NCBI RefSeq assembly: GCF_003148885.1 | Contig: NZ_QGHD01000028.1 | Span: forward strand, 1-35,172 | DNA: 35,172 nucleotides | Source of the DNA: Hallerella porci | GTDB taxonomy: Bacteria; Fibrobacterota; Fibrobacteria; Fibrobacterales; Fibrobacteraceae | Reading direction: 5' to 3' | Shown here: one piece after another, positions 7,150 through 15,209 of the stretch | How positions within the stretch are numbered: the stretch's first letter is position 1 | How the letters are laid out: every line of letters starts with the position of its first letter | The notes under the pieces: generated by a model | Databases searched by the model: none | The model's input: only the letters and a program-made list of their open reading frames with translations | Told to the model about the DNA's origin: nothing | Program-made: the position numbers and the translations under genes

Positions 7150-8036
7150 TACTTCACTCGGGTGATGATAAACGCGGCAATAGCTTTGAGAATCGAAGTA
7201 TCGCCTTTCAAACCTTCTAATTGCTTCAGAGAATCTTCATAAAGTTCGAGCGCTTTCTTGCGAGAATTTTCAAGCCCGACGAGAGCGGGGTAAGTCGCTT
7301 TTCCGCTTGCGACATCGGAACCGGCATCTTTTCCCAAGACTTCGGTCGTCGAAACGATGTCCAAAATATCGTCGACGATTTGGAACGCAAGCCCGATGGA
7401 TTTTCCGTAGGCTTCAATTTTTTTGATGTCTTCGTTAGACGCATTCGCCAGTTGAGCGCCGATGACCAAAGAAGCTTCAATTAAAGCTGCAGTCTTGTGG
7501 TAGTGGATGTAGTCCACGATTTCGAGCGAAACTTGTTTGCCTTCGCAGTCGATATCCGTCATTTCGCCACCGATCATTCCGTAAGTGCCGAGTTTGTGAG
7601 CGAGGCTTTCCATCGCTGCCGGATTTCCTGTCTTTGCGATGAGTTCAAATGCCAAAACGCAGAGAGCGTCACCGCTCATCACCGCAGTCGCTTCGCCGAA
7701 TTGCTTATGCGCAGTCGGTTTCCCGCGGCGGAAGTCATCGTTATCGATGCAAGGAAGGTCGTCGTGAATGAGCGAGAATGTGTGCAAAAATTCAAGTGCA
7801 CTCGTCGCATACCAAATGCTATCGCCCTTTCCTCCGAAAAGTTCAAAGGCTGCGCAGGCTAGACCTGGGCGTAAACGTTTTCCGCCGGCAAAGACCGAGT
7901 AACGCATCGCTTTGTGCAAGTTCTCGGGGCGGTCGGTTTCGGGCGGCAAAAACTCGTCAAATTTTTGTTCAGCGAGTTTCGCAATTTTTGCAAGGTAATC
8001 GCGGGCAATATCCGCTTCATTCTGAAGATTTTGCAT
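7149..8036 (-). CDS. ispA: Polyprenyl (farnesyl/geranylgeranyl) diphosphate synthase
   Basis: This trans-isoprenyl diphosphate synthase adds isopentenyl diphosphate to allylic primers. It has 295 aa. The first Asp-rich motif is DDLPCIDNDDFRRGKPT, with GGKRLRPGL just before it, and the second is FQIVDDILD. KATYPALVGLE is typical of the bacterial short-chain IspA type. The exact product length (C15 or C20) is not certain from sequence. It is the first gene of the five-gene minus-strand operon. A TAAATT hexamer lies 6 nt upstream of the ATG and no Shine-Dalgarno is visible. Confidence 0.93.
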   Translation of the reverse strand: MQNLQNEADIARDYLAKIAKLAEQKFDEFLPPETDRPENLHKAMRYSVFAGGKRLRPGLACAAFELFGGKGDSIWYATSALEFLHTFSLIHDDLPCIDNDDFRRGKPTAHKQFGEATAVMSGDALCVLAFELIAKTGNPAAMESLAHKLGTYGMIGGEMTDIDCEGKQVSLEIVDYIHYHKTAALIEASLVIGAQLANASNEDIKKIEAYGKSIGLAFQIVDDILDIVSTTEVLGKDAGSDVASGKATYPALVGLENSRKKALELYEDSLKQLEGLKGDTSILKAIAAFIITRVK

Positions 8037-8042
8037 ACGATA

Positions 8043-8048
8043 AATTTA
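8043..8048 (-). promoter_or_regulatory. -10-like hexamer of the ispA-dxs operon, leaderless-type
   Basis: On the minus strand TAAATT is followed by TATCGT (6 nt) and the ispA ATG. It is preceded by TTTTC, as at the ABC-F promoter. No Shine-Dalgarno fits in the gap. Confidence 0.6.
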
Positions 8049-8058
8049 GAAAATTGTT

Positions 8059-8081
8059 GAAGCAGAGCTTTACCCTGCTTC
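8059..8081. terminator. Weak hairpin between the lipoprotein gene and ispA
   Basis: The 7-bp arms GAAGCAG (8059-8065) and CTGCTTC (8075-8081) enclose a 9-nt loop. On the minus strand the hairpin is followed by only a loose T-rich stretch, so termination of the lipoprotein transcript is possible but not convincing. It lies immediately upstream of the ispA promoter. Confidence 0.35.
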
Positions 8082-8134
8082 GTAAGAATGGAGTGTATGA
8101 GAGATTGCGCATTCTCCGTAGAGAAGCGCTCACA

Positions 8135-9418
8135 TTATGGAATTTGAGAAGATTTCGTCGTTTTTCCGTAAATTTTAATATCGTCGAGGCTTAATTCCGA
8201 GCCGCCGATGCCGAAGAAATGCAAGCGGGTCACCGTCGATTTGACGCTTTCCCAACCGGTAGAAAGAGTATCGGATTCGGGAGAAAGGAAATCCGCTGGC
8301 GTGACTGTAATCGGCGTCCACGACGTGCTAAGAGGAATGTCAGCGGTCCACGCCTTCAAATTATCGGAAGCGGCTTTTTCCCAACGTTCTAAGGAAAGCT
8401 TTAATGCGCCCGAACCTTTGGCGTAAAATGTAATGGAATCGAGTTTGCTCATGTCAATTCCTGTCGCAGAAATTTGCGTTCCAAAAATGACGTAACTCTT
8501 TCCTGTGGGAATTGCTGGCGTCGAATAGTAACCGCTAAAAACGTGCCCTTTGCGTTCTTCGCTTGAAACGACGCCTTTCCACGCAAAATCTGTCGGGAAA
8601 TTAATCGTCGCCAAGGAAGAATCGTCGCTGAAATACCAAGCTTTTTTCGCAAATGACGCAGAATCTTCGAAATCTTCAAAGAGTTGCCACACGAGCGAAT
8701 CGCGGGAAGTGGTATCGGTGACTGTCGTATCTTTTTTTGTCGTGTCAGAAACTGTCGAATCTTTCGGCGGATTGACTTGAGTGGTATCGCGAATCGTATC
8801 TTTGACAGTTGAATCTTTTGGAGAAATCGCTGCATGAATCCAAGTGGAAATTTTCGTCGGGATGACGGTGAGTGCCGTGTCCGCGAGAATGGAACTTAGC
8901 GATTTGTCAAGCGCATACAATTTCAATTCTCCCGCAGGAATTCCTTCTAGGGTAAAATTCCCGAGCGAATCGATTTGTGCGAGAATATCTAAGCCGTAAA
9001 TGCCGACCCATTGCGCCGATTTTCCGCTTAAATTTCCCGAAATACTTCCCGGTTTTTCCAAATGAATTTGTCCTAAATCGAGGGATTCTTCGGCAAGGGA
9101 AATTTCTTTCGAATAAATTTCTCCGTCAACCGAAATCGTGAGCCGATAAACTCCCTTTTCCATTTCGGGAATTTCGAGTGCGCCCGCAGAATCCGCTGCG
9201 AAATCCGCATGGAAAACGGCTCCGGTCGTATCGTCCGAGACAAAGTCGGCTTTGCGTAATGCGGCAACTGCAGAATGCGCAAGGCTTCCGTTTTCGGTGT
9301 AAATGACCGCGTAAATTCCGTTCGTCGTTTCGCTGCCCGGACCGCCGGCTTGTTTTGAACCGTTATCGCATCCGAATGCGAAAAGAAGAAGCGCTAAAGA
9401 CCACCACCACTTTTTCAT
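8135..9418 (-). CDS. Surface lipoprotein with carboxypeptidase-regulatory-like and CBM11-like domains
   Basis: The protein has 427 aa. The N-terminus is a lipoprotein signal (MKKWWWSLALLLFAFGC, lipobox FAFGC, lipidated Cys17). Residues about 30-195 contain two short beta-sandwich repeats of the carboxypeptidase-regulatory type (GIYAVIYTENGSLAHSAVAA; GSISGNLSGKSAQWVGIYG). A Thr/Asp/Lys/Ser linker of about 45 residues (KDSTVKDTIRDTTQ, KKDTTVTDTTSRD) follows. The last 180 residues (LFEDFEDSASFAKKAWYFSDD through LHFFGIGGSELSLDDIKIYG) look like a CBM11/CIA30-type galactose-binding fold, so a glycan ligand is plausible. The gene overlaps the upstream TIGR02147 gene by 4 bp (ATGA). Carbohydrate attachment at the cell surface is an inference. 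Confidence 0.75.
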   Translation of the reverse strand: MKKWWWSLALLLFAFGCDNGSKQAGGPGSETTNGIYAVIYTENGSLAHSAVAALRKADFVSDDTTGAVFHADFAADSAGALEIPEMEKGVYRLTISVDGEIYSKEISLAEESLDLGQIHLEKPGSISGNLSGKSAQWVGIYGLDILAQIDSLGNFTLEGIPAGELKLYALDKSLSSILADTALTVIPTKISTWIHAAISPKDSTVKDTIRDTTQVNPPKDSTVSDTTKKDTTVTDTTSRDSLVWQLFEDFEDSASFAKKAWYFSDDSSLATINFPTDFAWKGVVSSEERKGHVFSGYYSTPAIPTGKSYVIFGTQISATGIDMSKLDSITFYAKGSGALKLSLERWEKAASDNLKAWTADIPLSTSWTPITVTPADFLSPESDTLSTGWESVKSTVTRLHFFGIGGSELSLDDIKIYGKTTKSSQIP

Positions 9419-10257
9419 TTTTCCATCCCCTTTGAATTTAAAAGTGCGATGGGGAACAGTTGAACATTCAACTGGTAAACCGCATCGTCGCCTGTTCCTT
9501 CGCTCGAAATGCGGAGCAGTTCACGGCGAAATTCGCGGATGCGTTCCCGTACCAAATCAATTGAGTTGCGGTTAAATGTCATCGTCGCTGTGCTGATGTC
9601 GCGGAGCGGCGGTTTATGCCGAGACAAAGATTGCCCGGCGAGAGCGATTGTATCTTCTTGAAAACGGCGCACGGCTTCGGAGCGCCAGTTGCCTCCCGTT
9701 CCGACGAAAGTTTCGGTAACAGTCCAAAAACCATCGTCGTCTAAGCGAATCATTTTGAGCGACTTCAAAAGTTTGACCGATTCTTTGGCTTCGCGGACAG
9801 AAATCGCAGGCGTGCACGAGTCGGCGAGTCGTTCATAGCTTTCTTCATCGTCTTGGAATTTTCCGATGCCGAGCAGAGAACGGATTGCGTTCGAATACCA
9901 ATGTCTGTAAAATTCGAGTTCTTTGGCGTCTAAGCGTTTAATGGAAACGCCTTTGATCGAAAGCATTTTCTCGTAATGATCAAGCGCTTCTTTATCGCTT
10001 TTGGCGCGTCCAAATAAGACGAGTTCTGTCCAGTAGGCGGTTTCTTTTTCATCGAGCCCGAAGAATTTAGCGAGCGGCTGAACATATTTGATGGAAAGTT
10101 GAATTTTTCCTTGAGTGACCCGCAGCAAATTTCCCGGATCACCGCCGATTTTTGTCGCCATATACCGCCAAGAAACAGCATAGCGTTCCTTCTTATAGTG
10201 GTCGAAGGCATCTCGCAGCCAAGCGCGGTAATCGGTATAATCAAAAATGGCGTTCAT
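9415..10257 (-). CDS. TIGR02147/DUF4423 family putative regulator
   Basis: The 280 aa match the TIGR02147 family, first defined on a large, divergent paralogous set in Fibrobacter succinogenes. The N-terminus has the characteristic FDYTDYRAWLRDAFDHYKK, then a helix-turn-helix-like region (about residues 28-75: SWRYMATKIGGDPGNLLRV, LSIKYVQPLAKFFGLDEKE). The DUF4423 part follows: LEFYRHWYSNAIRSLL, a winged-helix-like segment around AKESVKLLKSLKMIRLDDDG, and RDISTATMTFNRNSIDLVRE near the C-terminus. DNA binding is inferred from the fold; targets are unknown. It is co-translated with a surface lipoprotein gene. A TATTTT hexamer lies 6 nt before the ATG. Confidence 0.85.
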   Translation of the reverse strand: MNAIFDYTDYRAWLRDAFDHYKKERYAVSWRYMATKIGGDPGNLLRVTQGKIQLSIKYVQPLAKFFGLDEKETAYWTELVLFGRAKSDKEALDHYEKMLSIKGVSIKRLDAKELEFYRHWYSNAIRSLLGIGKFQDDEESYERLADSCTPAISVREAKESVKLLKSLKMIRLDDDGFWTVTETFVGTGGNWRSEAVRRFQEDTIALAGQSLSRHKPPLRDISTATMTFNRNSIDLVRERIREFRRELLRISSEGTGDDAVYQLNVQLFPIALLNSKGMEK

Positions 10258-10263
10258 GCTATT

Positions 10264-10269
10264 AAAATA
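10264..10269 (-). promoter_or_regulatory. -10-like hexamer of the TIGR02147-lipoprotein operon
   Basis: On the minus strand TATTTT is followed by AATAGC (6 nt) and ATG (10257). No Shine-Dalgarno is visible. The spacing matches the other leaderless-type starts. Confidence 0.5.
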
Positions 10270-10343
10270 ATGAAAATTTGCCCGAAAAACGAAATGATAG
10301 CGCAGGAACTGTTGTAAAAGAGAACAATGAAATCGGGGAAAAA

Positions 10344-10874
10344 TTAAATTTCGCGCCTAAGTGCCGCGCGGACTTTTTCTAAAAAGCGGATGTATTCTTC
10401 GCTTTGATAATCGCGGTAAGTCCAATCAAAAGCGTGGAAATGTCCGTCTTGAAAATACAGAGTCGGTTCGACGTAAATGCCCTCGCGAATGTAAACGCGC
10501 TGACGTTGATCTTTCGTCGTTGCTAAGAAGAATTGCCCGAGAGTCATGTAGCCGGGATCGAGATTCACCGGACGCAGACCTTCTGTGCCAAATTCTTTTG
10601 CAAATTCCAGTTCAATTTCGTTGGTTTTGAGTTTAATGTCTACAATGCTTTCGCGAAGAATGAGAGTCTTGTAAGTCACAAAAGCGCGGACAGGTTCGCT
10701 TCCAATTTCTTCTTTATAATAATTCGTGAAGCGGAACGGAAACGGTTCGAGCACAAGATCTTCTTCGCCGTAAAGTGCGCGGAGTCGCGGGCGAATTTGT
10801 TCTACGAGGGCGGCGTCCTTTGCCAAAAATCCCATCACAAGTTTTGCCGGTAACGGCTGATGTGTCATTCCCAT
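10344..10874 (-). CDS. DUF4416 family protein
   Basis: DUF4416 is a conserved family of unknown function, found mostly in Gram-negative anaerobes. The visible signature is: [11 protein letters not shown] at the N-terminus, [68 protein letters not shown] and a final [20 protein letters not shown] chose ATG 10874 (176 aa, starting MGMTHQPLP). A TATTTT hexamer lies 7 nt upstream of it, and the family homology begins just after. An in-frame ATG at 10913 would run through the thyA start and adds residues unlike the family; ATG 10868 is another option. The gene diverges from thyA across 30 bp. Confidence 0.85.
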   Translation of the reverse strand: MGMTHQPLPAKLVMGFLAKDAALVEQIRPRLRALYGEEDLVLEPFPFRFTNYYKEEIGSEPVRAFVTYKTLILRESIVDIKLKTNEIELEFAKEFGTEGLRPVNLDPGYMTLGQFFLATTKDQRQRVYIREGIYVEPTLYFQDGHFHAFDWTYRDYQSEEYIRFLEKVRAALRREI

Positions 10875-10881
10875 ATTCCAA

Positions 10882-10887
10882 AAAATA
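10882..10887 (-). promoter_or_regulatory. -10-like hexamer of the DUF4416 gene
   Basis: On the minus strand TATTTT is followed by TTGGAAT (7 nt) and ATG 10874. It lies only 5 bp from the thyA hexamer on the opposite strand, so the two promoters overlap fully. Confidence 0.5.
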
Positions 10888-10892
10888 GATTT

Positions 10893-10898
10893 TATATT
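10893..10898 (+). promoter_or_regulatory. -10-like hexamer of thyA-folA, leaderless-type
   Basis: TATATT is followed by TGGGCT (6 nt) and then ATG 10905. Any -35 element would fall inside the DUF4416 coding region. There is no Shine-Dalgarno. Confidence 0.6.
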
Positions 10899-10904
10899 TG
10901 GGCT

Positions 10905-11717
10905 ATGCAGCAATATCTAGATTTACTTCGCGATATCATGGAAAATGGAGTCGATCGTTCGGACAGAACGGGGACGGGAACGCGCTCGGTGTTTGGAAGG
11001 CAAAATCGCTACGATCTTTCGCAGGGCTTTCCGTGCTTAACGACGAAAAAATTGCATTTGCGGAGCATTATTCACGAATTGCTTTGGTTTTTAAAGGGCG
11101 ATACGAATATCCGCTATCTGCACGAAAATAAAGTCACCATTTGGGATGAATGGGCAGACGAAAACGGCGATCTCGGACCGGTTTATGGGCATCAATGGCG
11201 CAGCTGGCCGACGCCGAACGGCGGGCATATCGATCAAATTCAAAATGTCCTCGATAGCTTAAAAAATAATCCGGATTCCCGCAGACATTTAGTGTGCGCT
11301 TGGAATGTCGCCGAAGTCGATCAGATGGCGCTTCCGCCTTGTCATTGCCTTTTTCAATTTTATGTCGGCGGAGTCGGCAAAATGGGAAAACGCAAACTCA
11401 GCTGTCAATTGTATCAGCGGAGTGCGGATATGTTCTTAGGCGTGCCGTTTAACATCGCATCTTATGCGCTTCTCACGATGATGATGGCGCAGGTTTTGGA
11501 TTATGAACCGGGCGAATTTGTGCACACCTTTGGCGATTTGCATCTTTACCTCAACCATTTTGAACAAGCGAAAACGCAACTTGCGCGCGAACCGCGTCCG
11601 CTGCCGACGATGCGGATAAATCCCGATGTCAAAAATCTTTTTGATTTTCGCTTTGAAGATTTTTCCTTAGAAAATTACGACCCGTGGCCGACGATTAAAG
11701 CGCCCATTGCGGTTTAG
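10905..11717 (+). CDS. thyA: Thymidylate synthase
   Basis: ThyA methylates dUMP to dTMP using methylenetetrahydrofolate and releases dihydrofolate. The 270 aa are close to the 264 of the E. coli enzyme. Visible motifs are [27 protein letters not shown], the catalytic-Cys segment [13 protein letters not shown] (Cys146), [22 protein letters not shown], and [17 protein letters not shown] chose ATG 10905 because homology begins there; the longer frame from 10860 is antisense to DUF4416 and unsupported. The hexamer TATATT stands 6 nt upstream, which suggests a leaderless mRNA. folA follows after 9 bp and recycles the dihydrofolate made here. Confidence 0.96.
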   Translation: MQQYLDLLRDIMENGVDRSDRTGTGTRSVFGRQNRYDLSQGFPCLTTKKLHLRSIIHELLWFLKGDTNIRYLHENKVTIWDEWADENGDLGPVYGHQWRSWPTPNGGHIDQIQNVLDSLKNNPDSRRHLVCAWNVAEVDQMALPPCHCLFQFYVGGVGKMGKRKLSCQLYQRSADMFLGVPFNIASYALLTMMMAQVLDYEPGEFVHTFGDLHLYLNHFEQAKTQLAREPRPLPTMRINPDVKNLFDFRFEDFSLENYDPWPTIKAPIAV

Positions 11718-11726
11718 CGAGTTCTT

Positions 11727-12224
11727 ATGATTATTTCTGCAATTGTTGCGGTTTCCGAAAATCAAGTCATCGGCAAAGAGGGACATTTGCCGTGGCATTT
11801 ATCGCAAGATTTGAAACGTTTTAAGGCAATTACATCGGGGCATTCCATTGTTCTCGGGCGGAAAAATTACGAAGACATCGGACGTCCGCTGCCGAATCGC
11901 ACCAATTATGTGCTCTCGCGGAATGGAAATTTCCAAGCTCCCGGCTGCATTGTTTGCCACAGTTTAGAAGCTGCTATCGCCACCGCCGAAAAAAACGGCG
12001 AATCGGAATTATTCATCATCGGCGGAGCGTATGTTTACGCCGAAGCGATGCCGCTTGTGCAAAAACTTTACCTCACCCGCGTTCATGCGACGATCGATGG
12101 CGATGTCAAAATGCCGTCTCTCGGAGAAAATTGGGAATTAGAATCCGAGGAATTTTGCACAAAATCCGAAAAAGACGATTTTGATTGCACTTTCCAAGTG
12201 CTAAAACGGACTACGATGCATTAG
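11727..12224 (+). CDS. folA: Dihydrofolate reductase
   Basis: DHFR reduces dihydrofolate to tetrahydrofolate with NADPH. The 165 aa are typical. The N-terminus IISAIVAVSENQVIGKEGHLPWHLSQDLKRFK contains the substrate loop and the conserved acidic residue (Asp28). HSIVLGRKNYEDIGRPLPNRTNYVLSR and LFIIGGAYVYAEAMP form the cofactor-binding segments. It follows thyA by 9 bp, the common bacterial pairing. Its 3' end overlaps the 3' end of convergent radA by 14 bp, with no terminator hairpin between them, so the two transcripts must run into each other. Confidence 0.95.
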   Translation: MIISAIVAVSENQVIGKEGHLPWHLSQDLKRFKAITSGHSIVLGRKNYEDIGRPLPNRTNYVLSRNGNFQAPGCIVCHSLEAAIATAEKNGESELFIIGGAYVYAEAMPLVQKLYLTRVHATIDGDVKMPSLGENWELESEEFCTKSEKDDFDCTFQVLKRTTMH

Positions 12225-13590
12225 AACGCACAAAGTCAATCGCTTCTTCTAATTTGCGGAAACGGTGCATTTCAATTTTTGCGGATTTGGAAATTTTTGA
12301 CGAAGCCGGCAGTAAAATGTGCTCAAATCCCAAGCGTTCTGCTTCTTTGACGCGCAAATCGGTTTGGCTGACGGAGCGAATTTCTCCCGAAAGGCCGAGT
12401 TCTCCGATGACAAGAGTTTTCTGCGGAAGTGTAATTCCCAAATGATTGCAGACAATCGCTAAAGCGAGCGCTAAATCGGTTCCGGTATCTGCGATTTTAA
12501 GCCCGCCCGCAATACTTGCAAAAACGTCCGAATTTCCGATGGGAATTCCGCCGAATTTATCGAGCAAAGCGAGAATAATCGTCAAACGCTTCGGGTCAAT
12601 TCCCGCGGCGACGCGTTGAGCGACCGCATAATTGGTCTGATTTACCAAAGCTTGCGTTTCGAAAAGCATTGCCCGCGAACCTTCGATGGTGCAGCTCACG
12701 ACGCTGCCCGGCGCATTGATATTCGTCGCATCCAAGAAAATTTTACTCGGATTCGTCACGCTTACAAGTCCGCCCGAAGTCATTTCGAAAACGCCGATTT
12801 CATCGGTTGCGCCAAAACGATTTTTAATCGTTCGCAAAATGCGGTATTGATTGTTGCGGTCGCCTTCAAAATAGGCGACGGTATCGACCATGTGTTCCAA
12901 AATGCGCGGACCCGCGATTTGCCCATCTTTCGTCACGTGTCCGATGAGAATGGTAATGCAGCCGGTATTTTTGGCAAAAACCATCAGCGAAAGAGTGCTT
13001 TCGCGCAGCTGCGAAACGCTGCCCGGAGTCCCCGGCAATTCGGCGTTGTAAATCGTTTGAATGGAATCGATGACCATAATTTCGGGCTGAATCGCTTTGG
13101 CTTTTTCGAGAATGCGGTCGAGATTCGTTTCGCACAGAAGCATCAGTTCGCTTCCCGAAACGCCTAAACGTTCGCTGCGGAGTTTCACTTGGACGGCGCT
13201 TTCTTCGCCGCTGACATACAGCGCTTTTACGCCGGCGCTTGCCATCGTCGCCAAAGTTTGCAAGACGAGAGTAGATTTGCCGATGCCCGGATCGCCGCCG
13301 ATGAGAACGAGAGAACCGGGCGCAAAGCCTCCGCCGAGAGTGCGGTCAAATTCCGAACTCGCAGAACTTAAACGCTTCGTCGCTGTCGTTTCGATTTCAG
13401 ATAATTTTCGCGGAATTCCAGAACTGCCGTCGCGGTCCAAAGAACTGTGCCCGAGTCCGCGCCGCGTCGCTTTATTTTCGACTGCGCGTTCGACTAAGGT
13501 GCTCCAAGCTCCGCAATTCGGGCATTTCCCTGCCCATTTTGGGGTGACTTCGCCGCATTCTGTGCACACAAATTCCGTTTCATTTTTCAT
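12211..13590 (-). CDS. radA: DNA repair protein RadA
   Basis: RadA is a RecA-like ATPase and DnaB-type helicase that drives branch migration in recombination. It has 459 aa. An N-terminal C4 zinc ribbon (Cys9, Cys12, Cys23, Cys26) is followed by a Walker A, IGGDPGIGKST (residues 99-107), the Walker B region IMVIDSIQTIYN, and the RadA-specific KNRFGATDEIGVFEM motif. The Lon-protease-like C-terminal domain follows (RVAAGIDPKRLTIILALLDKFG, GELGLSGEIRSVSQTDLRVKEA). The start has a candidate TATTTT hexamer at 13613-13618, giving a leader of about 15 nt without a clear Shine-Dalgarno. That hexamer abuts the hairpin that ends the pentapeptide transcript. Confidence 0.96.
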   Translation of the reverse strand: MKNETEFVCTECGEVTPKWAGKCPNCGAWSTLVERAVENKATRRGLGHSSLDRDGSSGIPRKLSEIETTATKRLSSASSEFDRTLGGGFAPGSLVLIGGDPGIGKSTLVLQTLATMASAGVKALYVSGEESAVQVKLRSERLGVSGSELMLLCETNLDRILEKAKAIQPEIMVIDSIQTIYNAELPGTPGSVSQLRESTLSLMVFAKNTGCITILIGHVTKDGQIAGPRILEHMVDTVAYFEGDRNNQYRILRTIKNRFGATDEIGVFEMTSGGLVSVTNPSKIFLDATNINAPGSVVSCTIEGSRAMLFETQALVNQTNYAVAQRVAAGIDPKRLTIILALLDKFGGIPIGNSDVFASIAGGLKIADTGTDLALALAIVCNHLGITLPQKTLVIGELGLSGEIRSVSQTDLRVKEAERLGFEHILLPASSKISKSAKIEMHRFRKLEEAIDFVRSNAS

Positions 13591-13612
13591 GGTTAATTCC
13601 GTTTTTTGCTTT

Positions 13613-13618
13613 AAAATA
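13613..13618 (-). promoter_or_regulatory. Candidate -10 hexamer of radA
   Basis: TATTTT on the minus strand lies 22 nt before the radA ATG, which would give a short leader of about 15 nt. It directly abuts the T-tract of the upstream terminator hairpin. Confidence 0.35.
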
Positions 13619-13650
13619 AAAAACTGTCACTTTGAAAAGTGACAGTTTTT
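13619..13650 (-). terminator. Intrinsic terminator of the pentapeptide-repeat gene
   Basis: The 14-bp perfect arms AAAAACTGTCACTT (13619-13632) and AAGTGACAGTTTTT (13637-13650) enclose the loop TGAA. Read on the minus strand the stem ends in a T-run, 28 bp beyond the pentapeptide stop and just before the radA promoter. Confidence 0.9.
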
Positions 13651-13677
13651 GTCGAAATTGAAAAAGAGATTTTTCGA

Positions 13678-15105
13678 TTATTCGATGCCCGCAGCTTGGT
13701 CTGCAGATTTGCGGCGTTTCTTCTTCTTTTTCGGTTGATCTGCCGAAGGAGATTTTTCAACGGTGACGCTAGCAGCCTTTTCGCCGAGCTTTGTAAAACC
13801 GTATTGACGCGGTTCAATGCCGTCCGGGAATTTCGTCTTGGCATCGTAAATGACGCGCTTTGCGGTGAACTTTTCGATGTGAGCGTTCGAAAGATCGGCG
13901 CCGCTAAAGTCCACATTTTCCATCTTGGTGTCTGCATCGAACTTGGCGTTCTGCATATTGGCATTGAGGAAAGTAACGTTCGAAAGCTTTGCACCGGAGA
14001 AGTTCACGCCGGTCAAGTTTGCAAGGTCAAAGCTTGTGCGGTCAATGGTCGAGTTCGAGAAGTTTGCCTTGGTGAGGTCAGCGTTATCGAAGATGTCCTT
14101 GAACACGTATGTGCCATCGAAGACGGTCTTCTGCATGATTGCGCCGCGGAAGATGCACTTGCTCGCTTCGCCATCAAAGAACGAAGCCTTGTTCATCTTG
14201 GTCTTTTCGAAAGTGCTCTTGGTGACGACGCCCTTGTCGAAAATCACCGCCGAAAGGTCTTGATCGTTGAAGTTCATGTTCTTCATGTTGGACTGTGCGA
14301 ACGAAGCCTTCTGAAGTTGAGCCTTCGAAAGATCGACATCGTTAAAGTCCGTGAGCGAAAGGTCTGCGCTCTGCATGTTCACATTGATGAACTTCGTTCC
14401 GCCGAAGTCCGCTTTCGAAAGACCGGCTTTCGTAAAGTTTACATCCTTGAGTTCAACGCCACCGAAGTCTGCGTTAATCAAGTTACAAGCGGTAAAGTCT
14501 GTCTTGACGATGGTTGCACCGCTCAAATCAGCAGCCCCCATCAAAGAACGGGAGAAGTTTGTGTTGGTAAGATTTGCATCGCTGAAGCTAGCCTGCGTCA
14601 AGTCCACATCGATGACCGAAGCGTTCTTGAGGTTGGCGTCGCTAAAGTCCGCTTTGTCCGAGACCTTCATCGCGTCCAAGCGAGCGCTTTCCAAGTTTGC
14701 CTTCGGGAAGCGGGAATCGAGAAGAGTCGCACGGTAAAGGTTTGCTTCTTTAAGAGATGCGCCTTTGAAGTCTGCACCGCGGAGGTCTGCGCCCGAGATA
14801 ATTGCCTTGTCCAAGTTGGCTTCGCGGAAATCCGGATCGTTCATCACGGAGTTCTGGAAGCGGACTTCCTGGAGCTTTGCGCCGCGGAAAGAAACGGGAG
14901 AGTGCGTGGCGTTCGAACCGGTAAAGTCGGTTGTATTCTTAATCGCTTTCGCGTTTTCAAAGTTGAAACCATCGATATTCTTGCTGCGGAAAGAAACATT
15001 GATGTCTTTATTGCTCCAATCTGTCTGCTGAGCAAATGCGCCAGCGGTCATCGAGGCGAGCAAAAGAACACCAAACTTGGAAGTCAAATTGAGGTGCATG
15101 TTCAT
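13678..15105 (-). CDS. Secreted pentapeptide-repeat protein with Lys-rich tail
   Basis: The protein has 475 aa. A signal peptide (MNMHLNLTSKFGVLLLASMTAGAFA) puts it in the periplasm or outside. From about residue 45 to 420 it is a near-continuous run of A(D/N)LxxA/F-type pentapeptides (ADLRGADFKGASLKEANLY; ANLTGVNFSGAKLSNVTF), about 70 coils of a right-handed quadrilateral beta-helix. The last 45 residues leave the repeat and end in KKKKKRRK followed by SADQAAGIE, an unusual basic tail. Cytosolic pentapeptide proteins can mimic DNA and shield gyrase; the signal peptide makes that role unlikely here. The start has AAGGG 7-8 nt upstream and a leader of about 40 nt. It is transcribed alone with its own terminator. 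Molecular function is unknown. Confidence 0.85.
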   Translation of the reverse strand: MNMHLNLTSKFGVLLLASMTAGAFAQQTDWSNKDINVSFRSKNIDGFNFENAKAIKNTTDFTGSNATHSPVSFRGAKLQEVRFQNSVMNDPDFREANLDKAIISGADLRGADFKGASLKEANLYRATLLDSRFPKANLESARLDAMKVSDKADFSDANLKNASVIDVDLTQASFSDANLTNTNFSRSLMGAADLSGATIVKTDFTACNLINADFGGVELKDVNFTKAGLSKADFGGTKFINVNMQSADLSLTDFNDVDLSKAQLQKASFAQSNMKNMNFNDQDLSAVIFDKGVVTKSTFEKTKMNKASFFDGEASKCIFRGAIMQKTVFDGTYVFKDIFDNADLTKANFSNSTIDRTSFDLANLTGVNFSGAKLSNVTFLNANMQNAKFDADTKMENVDFSGADLSNAHIEKFTAKRVIYDAKTKFPDGIEPRQYGFTKLGEKAASVTVEKSPSADQPKKKKKRRKSADQAAGIE

Positions 15106-15130
15106 TCTGTATCCCTTTTGAAGAGTCTAG

Positions 15131-15155
15131 TCAAAATTTTGATAGACCTAAAATA
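15131..15155 (-). promoter_or_regulatory. Candidate promoter and palindrome of the pentapeptide gene
   Basis: A TATTTT hexamer (15150-15155, minus strand) would start a leader of about 40 nt. The perfect 12-bp palindrome TCAAAATTTTGA (15131-15142) sits at the predicted transcript start and could be an operator. No regulator is identified. Confidence 0.35.
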
Positions 15156-15209
15156 AATTAAAAAATGGAATTCGGATAAAAAAAAGATAGGATGTTTTCA
15201 TAAAAAAGC

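Noticed and set aside
10875-10913. Longer N-terminus of the DUF4416 protein starting at 10913
   Set aside because: It would start inside thyA, the added residues are unlike the family, and the hexamer spacing supports ATG 10874.
13639-15156. A 505-codon plus-strand open frame opposite the pentapeptide gene
   Set aside because: It mirrors the 15-bp repeat periodicity of the real gene on the other strand. It has no ribosome-binding site and no recognisable domains, while the minus strand has a signal peptide, repeats and a terminator.
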